Source: Stercorarius parasiticus
Lineage: Eukaryota > Chordata > Aves > Charadriiformes > Stercorariidae
NCBI GenBank assembly: GCA_013396915.1
Contig: VWZL01002221.1
Location: 232,457-296,456, forward strand
DNA: 64,000 nucleotides
Direction of reading: 5' to 3'
Position 1 is the first letter of the stretch; every line of letters starts with the position of its first letter. A model generated the notes under the pieces. It was not told where the DNA came from, searched no databases, and saw only the letters and a list, made by a program, of their open reading frames with translations. Shown here piece after piece: positions 49,401 to 62,800 of the stretch. The translations under genes and the position numbers were made by a program.

Positions 49401-50993
49401 CCCAGAGAGAAAACATAAACTCTCTGTAAATATACATCTACAAATATATATATGTATGTAAAGTATATTGAAAACAAAGATGTATTATCATTATAAATGG
49501 TAAAGATATCACGAGAACATTTAAAGAACAGGAATGAATGGTTAAAGAATCTAAAATTTCATATAATGATCAAAATAGCAATAGTTGAAAAATTTAGTGG
49601 CTGGGCCAAGGTAGTGTACCTCAAATACTAGGTATATGAATTTGTACCACCATCTTACGTAAAATCTTACTTTGAAAATATACTTTGAATGGATCTTTTC
49701 TATAGAAATCCCATGGCAAATTCCAACACATGACAATTATTGTTAGCTATTTGCTTTTAAAATATAGGTTCGTGAATGGGATGGTTAAGCTATTTGTTCA
49801 GTTCTTTGGTAGATGGAATATAGGATGGGGGTCCTGGAATCCTCTAGACTGAAAAACTGCCTCAATGATTGCCTGAAGGATTGCCTGAAGAATGATTTTC
49901 TTTGTTATGAAGGGTGGACGAAACAACAACGCCCTGCATTTCTGTTGCTTAATGGTTTTCATTATGACAAATGCTTTTGCCCTTCTGCTTGAAGCAGACC
50001 TCTGCTATTTGAAGAAGGAGTGTCTTATAGACAACAATTATTTTTCATGTAATATAAAACACAGTTTATTCTCTGGTAAAATATAATCTTAGAAGAATTA
50101 TAATTTCTTTATCACCACTTATAATTCCTGTGAAAAACATAGCAGACATTGCAGGAATGCTAGCACACTGAGGCCCAGCTCACATCACTGTCATAATATT
50201 GTTAACTTGTTGTACCAGAAGTTTACGAGTGCTAAGTAGTATGGTGAGAGTAAGGAGAATAATTGTGGAATTGTCTTCAACTACATAATTGTATAATGCT
50301 TTTCCCTACAACTCCTAGTCACCTTCTGTGCACAGAGTAAACGTAAAAGACGGAACTTTATAACATAAAGTACATCCCTATCCCATGGACTAAAAGAGCA
50401 GAAGGGTGCTGTGTTATTATGAACAAACTCATAGTACAGAGTGAAAACCTCCCTAAAAATAGTTATAACTTGAATTGCAGAAGACTTTTTAAAGAAACAA
50501 ACCCCACAATTAACTCTTACTGGTCATGGAGAAACTCATTGGTGCATGACATAAAGCAAAAGTCCCTTCATTTATGATTTGTATTCACTGTTACTGTATG
50601 GTACACCTGGTATTTTGTTAAAAAAAACCAAAACTGAATCCCTGTCTTCTAGACCTAGACAATGGTCTTTGTGCACCAATATTAACAACTATAATTATAT
50701 TGGTGCTTCAGAGGTGAATAGTCATTTGGGACAGTTCATAAGGCACCTTCTCTTTGTTCCTTTGTGCATTTTTCCTTTCCAAAGGACAGCAAGGCCCCTT
50801 TGAACTTCTTTATATTGGGATAATTAAGGTCAGTCCAAAGGCACACAGTAAAAACAAATTACCAGCATTATTCTATATGACTCTTGTAGAAAGGAGAGTC
50901 ATAACACAAGTTCAGCCTAATCTATTTGTGTAAATTTATGAAAGAACATTTGATTTTCTAGAAAAGGTTTCTCGCTTGAAGACAGACAAGGTT
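46417..50993. other. non-coding sequence, nothing recognised
   Basis: AT-rich with a poly-A run near 48155-48170 and a perfect 12-base tandem duplication (GATTGCCTGAAG) at 49867-49890. No gene recognised. Upstream exons of the relic gene could lie here but I could not identify any. Confidence 0.5.
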
Positions 50994-51126
50994 AGTTCAA
51001 CCTGGTCTAGTAGTCTTGAGTATCCTGGTCTAGTGGGAAGTGTCCTTGCCCATGGCAGGGGGGTTGGAACTAGGTCATCTTTAAGGTCCCTTCCAACTCT
51101 AACCATTCTGTTTCTATGGTACTATG
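50994..51126 (+). mobile_element. CR1 LINE, 3' tail
   Basis: A short plus-strand CR1 tail with CCTGGTCTAGTGGGAAGTGT, CCCATGGCAGGGGGGTTGGA and AAGGTCCCTTCCAACTCTAA, ending in a degraded 8-mer terminus. CCTGGTCTAGT is duplicated 23 bases apart at its start (51001 and 51024). Confidence 0.93.
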
Positions 51127-54100
51127 AGTAATTCCCAGATCTTCCACTTGGTTGAGTGGAGAATTATTTTGTCCCCTAGGTATCAGTTTCTTCATCTGTA
51201 GAAAAAAGGTAATTATATTTACTGCCTTCTTATTTTTCTGAATATTCTGACTGAAAACTGTTGTCATTCTTAAATACTACAAGAACGCAATAGCTAGACA
51301 GAAACTAAACAGGCTGATTTATGAATCAATTGACTTCTTATATGTGAGTAGCACTTTTGGAAGTGACTGCCTAATTAGTATGCCTCCTACAATATCTTTT
51401 TCTCAAGAACAGAAAAGAAGTCAAAACGCATGCTTGCAGTGAAACTAAAACATACCTGTTTCAGCTGCTTTCTTGCGTCTGATGTGAGATGTCAGTTACA
51501 ACATGTTGGATTTACACATACTTTCAATTTTTTTTCAGTCACCAATACTGTGTTCATCCAGTAGAAGTTAGTTGAGCTAGTATTAATTTTGCAACATACA
51601 ACTCCTGTTACTGAAGAATGAAAGAGGGTGAGAATGTTGAGTTTGTGAGGCACAGCATTTACTCACACAGGACTGATACTGGACCCTGAAACATGTTTCT
51701 TTCTTTAAACATTGGATTTAGCCAACAGCTTCATGAGACATTATGAGGAAAAAAAAATCTATCTGGATAATTCTTTAGTAAAGCAGCTAAAATAACTATT
51801 AGTAGGATCTTATTAGCCTTTTCCAGTAACATTTTAAATTTTTGTGTCATATTCTGCTTAAGCATGAAACCTGCTTGAATTAGGTGTTTAAAACATCTAA
51901 AAGAATCTAAATCCAAGGGTTGTTTTTTTTTCTTTCTTTTTCCTTTCGTTGCCTTCCCCAACTTGACTTCCTCTCTGGTACCAACTAAAGGTTTACCTGG
52001 AACAGTGCTTGTGTAGGCCTTCATCCCCAAAGCATCTGCAAAGCACTGATGAGTCAGAGAATCACAGCAAATACTTCTGCTGAAGTCTACTGACAATGAT
52101 ATTTCCAGGTTACCTATCTGATGAGAAGACTTCAAGAAATATTGAAGGTCGATACTTTGTTATTCCACATAAGTTTAAGAACTATTGGACCATGAGGACC
52201 ACTCATGGTGAGAATCACAGTTAGGAAGCTGTGATGTGAAACAGTATGTACATAAATGAAGTTGAAATTGGAGGGATCCTAAGGTGCTCAAAAAACCAGA
52301 CACTGAAATCAGTGTAAATACTTGATGTAGAGAAAATGTCTAAGTAAATGCAGGAAATGAAGAAAATAAGGCTTAATTTCATTTCTTCAAGTTAATTAAG
52401 CTTAAGTATCCTTCTTGCTAGAAAAGCACAGATAAAAAGATTTTTCTCAGTTAGTATAGACAGATTCTAACGCTCTTCCATGGGCTATGAATCCACCTCT
52501 CAAAACTGTTGTTTTTCTTGAAGGACACATAGCACATTGTGACAAAACTGTTTCAGGTCTTAGCACAGGCACGTTTGAATGATTCCAGATAACTAGGGTT
52601 GCTGAAACATGTTCCAAATTAGTTTGAGAAGGATTGTACCTTAATTTATTTTCCTTTGTATCCAAGTGCGAATATAATTTTTTTCAGTTGTTTCTTATCT
52701 TTACATAAATACAATAAAAGCTGTTTTTACTTGTTGCTACAAGAAGAGGCCTAATTCTCTCTCAACTTTCCTAACATTTTGCACAAAAGCCAACTGAATA
52801 GAGAATGCTCCTAGCACTTCTAATTATAGGCTAATTTGAATGTCATTGAAGGGAAAAGGAATGTCCAAATAGTAAATGACAAAACAGAACAAGAAAGGTA
52901 GACAACTGACCTTGATTACAACCTAGAGTTGTCACTAAACATTACACAAATCCTTAGGAACTGTTGTTTCATAAATTATTTGTGACATTTACAATAAATA
53001 TTGAATTAGGTGTCCTGTGGTGTACTTAAAGCAAAATGAAAGTGTCTTTAAAGTAATAAGATAAGATGGTATTTATTATGGCCCTAATAAACCCTCATGT
53101 AGCTTAAATATGATACTTTAACTCTATAAATTCCCATAGGCTCATGTATTTGTGCAGACTTTTATTCACTTCACTAGGGTTTTGTTTGCTCTTTGAGACT
53201 GCCTTGTAAACTTTGGGTCTTCAGAAGTTTCTCTTGAGTCTTACCTGTCCTCAGATGTTTATAGCTTCACTCATGCTATTAATTTAATCAGGGTTTCTTT
53301 GTTGTTGTTCAATACCTGTTAGAAAATCAGTCAAAATTGGTGAAGTGCTTTTTCTTTGGCTCCAGAAATAAAGTCATAGTTAACATATTGCTACCATGTT
53401 GACCTGAATTATGACAACGCATGTTTTTTCTGATGTTGTTCCATCTGGGAGAAGAAATTGACAATGGAAGCTTGATATGTATGGTAGGATGTGTACTCAG
53501 ATTCTAAGAATATAGTTGTTTCCTTGGAAACAAGATAAATTTTTTCTCTCCCTGGTTGTAGCTCTAAACTTCTTCCTTCTACAGTTCTGACCTGAAAGGT
53601 TTCCCTTTAGGTTTTCTCATAAAGTACAATTAAAAATTAAGAATATTTTTTAACTGTCAATTTACGAGTCGAGGTTTTCTAACAGTACAGTAGGAATAAA
53701 CCGTACAACAACAAAAAAAGTCCTGCTCACCCTTAAGGTGCAGGTTGTTGTGGGAGGGAATATATGACAGGATTTCAGTGTAATAAAAATCTGGCTATTA
53801 CTTCCAAAACTAGAAAATCCTAATCAGTTTGTTCAACACAGGGTTAGTTTCATCTAAGTTTTAAAAGTAACATTATTACAGGGGCAGTCCAAGATTCCTA
53901 AAATAATTGCTTATTTTCCTAAATTAACCGCTTTATTTCCCATATTAAGAAGCAGGTCCCTCTGAAGACATCAGAGTTATCCAAAGTGGTTACACAGGTA
54001 TCTTCTTTCCTTCCAAAAATGTCTCAAAAGAACATGTTTAAATATCATACCTTGTTTACAGAACCTCAACTTTTTTGGAATTGCGTGTTACCCTCTTTCA

Positions 54101-57100
54101 GAGCTTGTTTAAAATCTCATGACTGTTGCTTTTGTGTATATCTAGATAACAGTCTTTCAGAATGCCCTATAGACTCAGCTAGGGATTAATTGGTACGTGC
54201 ACTGAAATTTCTTAATGTTATGGTGTGCCTGGAACTCAAGTCTTCTGTTTCCAAGGTAAATTCTCTAATCACTGGGCTGTTATGCAAAGATTAAGCATGA
54301 TAAGCAGTAGTGTTAGGGTGGTTGTCTGCGGTATAACTGGCTACAAGAGAATTCTCTTCTTCTGAGATCAGGCTGCCAACCTTGCCTGAACACCTGTAGC
54401 TTGAGGAATCATGAAGTCTCTTACAAGTTACTTCATAAATCTAGACACTATCCGTGTTAGGCTATGTTGGAAAGTAGTAGCTCAAGATGACTATTTGGGA
54501 TGTGTGTGGTTTTAGGAATTATTTGAACATAAAAGGAGCATATCCCAAATAAAATTCATAACATTGCACAATGGTGACCTGAGACAGGTGACTTTTACAT
54601 TTTGCCAGGTGACGTTTTCAAGCCCTGTACAACAGTTTTTGCATGAATGAGTTTGGGGTGGGGTCAGTTTTTCCACAGGATCAGCATTTATTGACTTAAT
54701 TTTATACAGTATTGGCAATTTTTGTCATCTCATACACTAAATGTATCACCTATTCAGAGTGTTACTCAGCAATTCAACATTTCTTAATTATACACAAGGT
54801 AATTCCTATAAATCTCATTATGATTAGTTTCCCCTCTCCTCTAGTGAGTGCAAACTTCATCTTTTTCAAGAAAAATCCCTAATGCTATGGTAAATGTGGG
54901 GCTTGGACACCCAATAATGTTTGCCTCTACAGGTCTACAGTCAGTTTGACCAAGAGAAACAAGACAAATTCTCTTCCTCTGTGTCTTTGCTACGTTCTGT
55001 TCAACTGACTAATAATAAGCTTCTATATGCATGCACAAGAACTGTACAAGTCTTGTTAAAAATCTCTTTTGGAAGAATATATTTCATAGAATTTTCATAG
55101 ATGGACAATTCTGATAAATTATTAAAACTCCAATTTCTAATCTCTTCTTCGTTGTGGTTATTCAATTCTACTGGGGTTTGTTGACCTTACATTCTTTTAA
55201 AGTTCTTCTAATCTTTGGTACAGTTTATCTCTACTAGAAGGCTTCAGGTTGGGCAAAGTTTCCCACATTTCTTGCCTGTTTTGTGGGAAAACCTTTGGTT
55301 TAAATCAGCCTTTCATCTCTTTGACATCTTTCACTGTGAGAGAATAAGAGTTTCACAAAATAGCTCTGTAAAATGAACATTTTGTAGCTGCTGGTCCAAC
55401 AAAGATATACGTGATCGTATCCAGCTTTTGGGCCTTCATGGGAAACCTCTAGCTTTGTTCCAGTAGCACCTATAAAGTAATCAGATTTTGTGTTGCACTT
55501 TATTTTTTAATGATTTTTGTCAGACTATGAATTTTCTGCTGTCTTTCCAAACTTTCTCCCATCATCTTTCAATGACAACACAAACTCAGAGTTTCTCAAT
55601 TGGAACCTGTGTCTAAAACATGGGCTTACTCTTACTACCAAAATTTTGAGTGCAAAAAGCCCATTTGGGCAATTTTGTGTTTGTGTAGTCTCATTTTAAA
55701 AAAAAGGCAAAACAAAAAACAAAACAAAAAAACCCCCAAAGTTGCCAGAATCCTGTTTTCTTGGTCACAAAATTCAGACAGTTGAGACTTTATGGTAACT
55801 TTACATCTCTTTCAGTGAGCATCTTGAACCTAGAGCATTATTCATTCTTCTCCCATATACTACTGTTTTCTGCTTTCTTAAGTTTCCTTGAGGTTGTCTC
55901 CCATCTCCATCTTCCTTCACTAAATGTCTTCTTTTTAAAATAAAGGTGACACAGCTTCTTTGTTCACCTTTACCTCCGAAGACTAGGAGGGATCTCTGTC
56001 ACTATGAGATTGTAATTTCTTTCTTTCTGAATTCAGTGGAAGTCAATTTTCAAGACTGTAGCAGTAGACCTAGCTGTAAAGTTGCTTTCACTATGAGCGC
56101 CCCTCTCCAGCACATTGCACAGATGGTATGTGAGTATGCAAATCTAAAGAAAAAAAGGTGGTTCATACAGTTGCCAGGATCATGGCATCATGGCATGAGT
56201 TGGGTTTGTTTTACTAAGTGCTGTACATTGCAAAGTGATTGTGCAGCAAACATAGCAAGTGTGGTGTTGGCCAGTGGCAAATTTTGGATGCCAGCTGCAT
56301 CATTAAAGCAAATCAGAAATACTGAGATATTTTCTGTGTAATCAAACAGGCAGAAATGTTCAGGTATTGCATTATTCACTGCTGACTTGAACTGTTTGAG
56401 CATAATTGAAATGGTCTATTTTTCCACTGCTGTTCTGCAGCTGCCTGGTCTCAAAGATATGTTTTAAATTGCTTGACAGAAAGAATTGTTTGACAGGATG
56501 GACTGTATTATTTTGAATTTTAACTCTGAAGAGATGGAAATTCACTGGGCCAGAAATAGCTAGCAGGTTCTTCAACAAATGAGTAGCAGTACAGATGTCC
56601 CCTACATCTTCACACAAAATCAGAACTTGTTCCCATTTTATCAGTTGCAAAAATTATGAGTGATCCAGAAAAAGAATGAAAAAAAGAGTCCTCTCTTGAG
56701 TAAGCGAAATAAGTAAACATCAGAATGCCAGATCAATTGCCACTTATGTAAATTTTGATATTTATAATCTAGGCTAGACCTTATTGAAACAAAGAGACTT
56801 TGACCTCCATTCATCATTGAACAGACACGAATTTACTGCTGGATTTCAGACATTGGCAGGAGGGTGAAAACCCCTCTCCTGGAGAATGGACAAGCTGTAT
56901 TCAGCAGCCAAATGCCAGAGCTCTATACCCACTGGCATGTGGGAAACAAATGCTTATCATCTGAAGCCCCACACCATGAACCTTTCCCCCACCTCACCAG
57001 AGTGGACAGAGGACCAATTGCAGGACCATGTCTCATGGGACATTCTTTTTTTTTTTTTGCACTTACAAGCACTATAAATTGCTGAAGAACGAAGAATAAA

Positions 57101-58708
57101 CCAAAACTGCTAAATACTGTAAATTCTGTAGGGCAATGGACCTTCCACTGTGCACTGCTGAAGACTGTTTGGGAGTGTGTGTATGAGGAAAAATACATAC
57201 ATATGTGAAAGCTTCAGAAGAAGTAGAGGAAATCAGTTGTAAAGTGTAGATTTTGTCTTTAAAAGACAAGACTATAAGTAGGAAAATGGTTTTAATCCTC
57301 TTCTGCTTAAAAAAACAGTTGTACAAAGTCGCTGTTAAAACTATGGTCCCATCAATAAATTTATTTTTGGAGCTGATGATCTACAAAGCCACCATATTTT
57401 GTTTAGCAACTGTATCAAATGGGATAATTGAGAACTACGGATCATTACAAATACTTTCTCATATATTATGTTTAAAGGCTCTAGCCTTTAAACAAATATA
57501 ATCATTTTGCTATTACTTGTGTATAAGCTTTTACATGTTCTTTTTCAAATAGCTGCCTTAAAATATCCATGTGTCAGAACAGTGTGAAACAGTGATAGTG
57601 CTCTTGAGTCTCTTATTTGTCTGTTTTGTTCTGCTATCCCCACTTGTAATTAAGAAAGGGGACAAAACAGGTTTTTTTCTACTTAAATATACTCTTAATA
57701 CCATCAGACCCTTCAAAAATATAATGGTTTTATCTGTAATGTTTCAATCTAGAAAGGTATGAGAATGCATTATTCTGGATACTATTAAAACACCAAAGCA
57801 GAAGAGAATGAGAGATATGAGTGTCAACAGTCCTCATAAATTTGAGATTTTTATTATACTTATTCTCCACTTCCTCAGGTTGGGAGATGAGAGATGTCTT
57901 CAGATGAGCCAGAGCTAGAGTAAAATTTAAGCACCACAGAAATGAAGGAAATTTGGGAGGGTATGCCCTCCCATTTGTCCTGGTATAGTGGCTCAATCTG
58001 AAACCTTACAACTAGATTTCTTTTAACTGAAGGAACTCAGCTTGGTATTTGAAAATCCAAGCAGTGGTCCAGTTCTTTTTCTTCTCAACACAAATAATGC
58101 TACAAAAATTGGGACATGCCTCAAATTTTGTTAATGGTGCATGAGAACAAGTGAAATATTCTATGTGCTTCTCCAGTTACACTAACTCCTCACTAATGGC
58201 AACAAGGGAGAAAGGGGTTAAAAACAGAAGCAGAAAAGGTCTCTGCCTTTCCATTCGCTTAGTAAACTGACTGAAGAAAGTCACATGAGATGAAGGTATA
58301 GTGGAAAACTTTTTTCTCTGAGTTTTTTAAACCTTGCATTTGTTTTTCTTTCTATGTAAATTATCGGTAATATTGACATAATTCTCAAGAGAAAGAGCTA
58401 GATATGTCTTTTGCTTTATATCACCAGTATGAAGGAATGCTCTGGAAGTTCACAATTCTTGGAAATGCAAAATGAAGACTCAGGCCCATTTTCCAGTAAT
58501 TTGTATAAAACTCCTATTTTCATTTTAAAAGTTTTCAGATGGATTATCTGTGATCTTTCTCACATGCCATTTCAGATGTAACAGAGATACTAGCTTCCCA
58601 AAGAAAAACTGCCTATAGCATTTTCCAGATTTACATTTCTTATTTTGAATTTTCATAGCTAATGTAGTCGTTCTGCACAATATAATTCTAAGATCTGGTA
58701 TGTGTATA
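51127..58708. other. 7.6 kb of non-coding sequence, nothing recognised
   Basis: AT-rich. Minus-strand frames at 51731-52135 (134 codons, Lys-rich because of a poly-T tract) and 52447-52665, and a plus-strand frame at 55946-56341 (131 codons), have no recognisable domain or clear splice context. An A/C-rich low-complexity patch lies at 55700-55738. Confidence 0.5.
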
Positions 58709-58747
58709 TTGTGTGTGTATATATATATATATATAAATATATAAATA
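58709..58747. repeat. TG/TA microsatellite
   Basis: GTGTGTGTATATATATATAT-type sequence grading into ATAAATATATAAATA. It runs into a 34-N gap, which suggests the true array is longer and collapsed in assembly. Confidence 0.93.
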
Positions 58748-58781
58748 NNNNNNNNNNNNNNNNNNNNNNNNNNNNNNNNNN
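58748..58781. other. assembly gap (34 N)
   Basis: A run of Ns immediately after a TA-rich microsatellite. The true length is unknown. Confidence 0.99.
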
Positions 58782-59104
58782 ACACATTTAGCAGTTATTC
58801 CATTCTTATATACCTACAGGGACTAAGTAGTGTTTAGAGCATTTCCTGAATGAAGAAACCAACTTGGTATATCAACAAAACAGTCTGTTAATTCTCCTGT
58901 CGTTTAAATCTTTCTTAATTAAATTCTTTTATTTGACATATGTTTCTTTTAATATGTCTATATTCAAAGAACAGTTATTGACTCTGTACTGGTTATTTGA
59001 TTTTCATGCTTCTTATTGTCAGTGTTTTAAGAACATTAAACACACTGTGTACAGAGATCTTTTATTTGTCTTGGAATTGTTGCATCTGCTATGAGATAAA
59101 TCAC
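58782..59104. other. non-coding sequence, nothing recognised
   Basis: AT-rich, short. Nothing recognised. Confidence 0.6.
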
Positions 59105-59897
59105 ACTCAGGTTGCCTGCACTTATCTCCCCAAGACCTCCAGTGCTCTATTTAAGTCTCGTTTCTTATTTCCCTGGCCCAGAAATCTTCTTCCCTGTCCT
59201 AGAAATCACTTCTCCCCCCACATCTCACTCTGAAGAGAGAAGTGAGAGAGATAAAGAGATTTATGAGTTGAAAAGAAACTAAACTACTTTATTAAAATAT
59301 TAATAATAAACTAAAAATAAAATAATGAAATAGACACAATATATACAAAACTGTATCAAGCTCCCCAGATGATGTCACGGACAGGTACTGGGGACATCCC
59401 AGACTGGACTCAGAGACTGATGGGAATTGGATTCCAGATTTGGAGTCAGGAACACACGGATTGAGATCAAAGGCAGATGAACAGACAGGTTCCTCCTCGG
59501 ATGCTCGACACTGAGAAAGAGGGCTGACCTCTAATTCCTCATCTCTTATACTGAGCATGAGGCAGATGGGATGGAATACCCGGTTGGTTTGTTTTGGGTC
59601 ACCTGTGCTGTCCGCTCCTCCCTGCAGGTGGGACGCCTCTATGCTTTTCTGCTTCTGACCCTCCAGCAGGACAAATAACAAAATTAGCTGACCTTGGGTG
59701 TTATAGCAATAAGTGTAAGCAAGAGTTTCTCTGTGTACTATTCCTTGTCTTTAACTATAAGTATAGGTCTTATCACTCTAAGAACAAACAGTTTTCTGCA
59801 CAATATGCTGTTCATTTCAGAGAGTTAGAATATGCCTAGCTAAGTAAGTAAAATTACTGAATGGAAAGTTGGTTCTGTTTTACCTCAAACCAGGACA
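59105..59897 (-). mobile_element. LTR of an endogenous retrovirus-like element
   Basis: On the minus strand it starts TGTCCTGGTTTGAGGTAAAA at 59897, a typical TG LTR start. It runs through a long U3, then an AATAAA signal (plus 59288-59293) with T-rich sequence after it, into a GA/CT-rich stretch near 59225-59260. Next to that, two 21-22-base similar units (CCCTGGCCCAGAAATCTTCT and CCCTGTCCTAGAAATCACTT) are arranged in tandem at about 59171-59213. The 129-codon minus-strand frame at 59292-59681 lies within this unit and is probably not a gene. The left boundary is uncertain (59105 to 59225). Assignment to a neoavian LTR family is from memory of similar dispersed sequences and is unverified. 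Confidence 0.65.
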
Positions 59898-62800
59898 GGA
59901 CTGCAATAGTTATTGGCTGTTTATGCCATAAAAGAGTTTTTCTGTGATAGCAAAAGTATTCCTAATGCCTTTTTCCAACAGAATCAATGTTTCTCGTCTA
60001 GCCCCATATTCTGTCATACAGTGGTAAAATAGAGTTACACATAATATGGTGGAAAAAAATCCTAATGCCTTCTTTTTCTCAAACAGCCAATTGAAAAGGT
60101 AGAAGCAGAATAAAAAAAATCTATTTGTAGTGAGCAGAAGATCAGCCTCCTGACTGATGCTAATACCTTTTTTTACAGCTGTCTTTGTCTTCTGACTTGC
60201 CCCCTGTATTTGATTTCTGTGGTGTGACAGTAATGATTCTCTTGGTTCGAATAGCTTTGTTGTTCAATTTGGCCATACCCAACAGAGATCTAGGTATCCA
60301 AAATAAGGACCTATTTTTTATAGGAGGAGGTGACCATATGGAAATATGTATATGCAATCTCAAACAAGCCCCAGTATGCCACTGGGCCACCGTGGATCAA
60401 AACATACTTTTCATTATAAATCTGTGTGAAATTGCCCAGTTGTTTTTTTTCTTTTACAAAAAAAAAAAAAGAGAGAAAATAGATTTCAAACAGTGTTTAT
60501 GTAACATACATAGAGATTTCTATTTCTTCTCCCTAAACTCACTAAGGTGTTGTTATTTTAGTTCACAGAGGAAAGTAGATGTCAATATCTAATGCCCTTT
60601 GAAAACAATTCCCCACTGCTCGTGGCTATCTCTCTCTCTCCCACCCTCCTCACAATTCCCATTTCTCTCTTCTAGTCTTTTTCCTCTCCTGCCCTGACTA
60701 CATGTCCTTATATACTTATTTAATATTCGTTACAGAGTTCTCAATTTTTTCCTGAATACAGTTTATCTTTTAGGCCTTTCACAGACCACTTTATCTGATT
60801 CTTTAAATTTGGTGTATTCATAGCTCCATTAAATTACTTCTTTTGCATATTAAGGATAAGAAATCTGACTCAGAGTTATAGCATCATAGGCAACATTTTA
60901 CTTATTTCAGTTGAGACAGAATTTTAATCATGCTAACATCCATTTCTATGTAGCGAGGGAATAGTATATTTATATATGTATTTGAACAAAACAAGCTGTT
61001 CTGACCCTTCTGTTCTTCAGCTGGAATACAATGTTTAGTTTTCTCTCAAAATTGTTTGAACTTAAGGGTTATGGTTTCCATGGAAACTTGTGACTGTTTG
61101 AGCATCAAATATTTCCCTTGTTGTAGAACTTAGCTCAGCAAAACGTACAGTGGCCCTGGATAAATTGAAAAGCCAGTCTGAGTAAGCCTGGCTGGAAGGA
61201 AGAAGTAAAGGAGAAATTTTTAAGTAATTTGTGGTCTGTACTACAGACTACTATGTGTAGTCACAAAAATAAAAACAAACCCCGTAATTTTCAGTAGCTA
61301 TCTTACTTTAGATGCGTGATCACCATCATGATCTACTACAAATTTCTGTCAAAAAAGAGAAGAAAGACAATTTAACCATTTTAGTCATAATGCATTATTT
61401 TAACTTCAGAAGTATCTGAAAGAATGGTTGATAGCACTTCTCTGTAATTCATCAAATATTTAACCCATTCTGAGCTCCAAACCAAAGTTCCTGTTTCCCA
61501 TAAAATTGGAGAAGTACATTCTTCCCAGCAAAAAAATAGACTTTGTTTCATCCAAGTTTTATCTCTCTCTCCTGCAAACTCCAACTCAGTTAACAAAAGG
61601 GGCAAAGCAACCTACAGCAGTGTAACACGCTAGATATGGCACTGCATTCCTTTCAGATATAATTCCCACTGAAGTCAAGAATTCCTTAGTCCCTAGAAGT
61701 CCATAGTGTAACCAAGTGGCATGCAAACTCCCAGTCACCTCAAACCTATTTCTACTTTATCAAGGAGTGCCGTATCTCCAACGGTGGGTGTAAATGACAA
61801 AGCAATATTCAAGACAGCAAGTACTGTGTCAGTCACAGGCGCTTGTTAGGAAACATTAGAGCAAACAGTAGATAAATTTTTAAGTTCATATTTTACACAA
61901 GTATAAAATTGTATTGACTGGTAGAATGCAAGAAAACACCCTGAGTATTTTTGGCTAAGCAGTCCAGCATCCTTTGCAGCTACTAGTTATCTTATCAAGT
62001 TAAACAGTCAAGATTTAAAAGTAGAATATTTGCAAACTCTTCTCTCAGGGGCAACTCCAATTTTGTGGTTGTATAGGTATCTTCTTTTATATGCGTATAC
62101 ATAAACTAAGTATTGTGTACTGAGTTTTAATGCCAACTGTATTCACAGGGCTCTCGTCAAAAATGTTTCCACAAACTGAAATTTAAAAAAAAAAGTGAAA
62201 TATTAATATCTTAAAAAGTTGCTATTTAAATTGTTTTTGAAAGGCCTTCCTTTCTTAAGCTCCTTATCAATACATTCAAATCAATTCACAATCTATACAG
62301 CTACACAGTCATGTTACTGTGTTTGTAGAAATAAGAGTGATTTGGAGATCCTACCTGTTCAACAGCTAATAATGAGGTGGGGGAATGGTAAGACTGTGAG
62401 CTTGTACTAAAACTTTTTCTAAGGTGGAAGAAATATTTCAAATTCAGAGTATCCAAGAAAGCAGAAGAAATGCCTGTTGCAAAATCTCAGGAGTTTTATT
62501 CAATATTCAAAGCTGTGAAGCTATATACTTCAGGTATATACCTAGACATGTATACCCTACTAAGTTCAACTTATTTTTTGAGGATGAATATGACTTAAAA
62601 AATTGAATGTGTGCTTTGGTATCAATTGAATTTACCAAAAGGCAAAAAGGTAATTCTAGGACCTCTCTGTAATAAATATATCCTGCTGGGTCTGTCCAGG
62701 GAAATCCTGAATAGAGCAGTTACATCTATTAGTTGTGTAAGGGAGACTCATTCCAGCTACATTAGCCCAGGATGACCCAAATGGGAGAAGCTATGAATTT

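Noticed and set aside
51731..52135. 134-codon minus-strand open frame
   Set aside because: The Lys-rich run comes from a poly-T tract on the plus strand. No domain, no splice context and no support from neighbours.
55946..56341. 131-codon plus-strand open frame, with minus-strand frames of 71 and 92 codons nearby
   Set aside because: Open frames overlap on both strands without any recognisable family; most likely chance.
59292..59681. 129-codon minus-strand open frame
   Set aside because: It lies inside the 59.1-59.9 kb LTR and ends in the AT-rich stretch around its polyadenylation signal.
60185..60592. 135-codon plus-strand open frame
   Set aside because: It ends in homopolymer-derived residues and has no domain.
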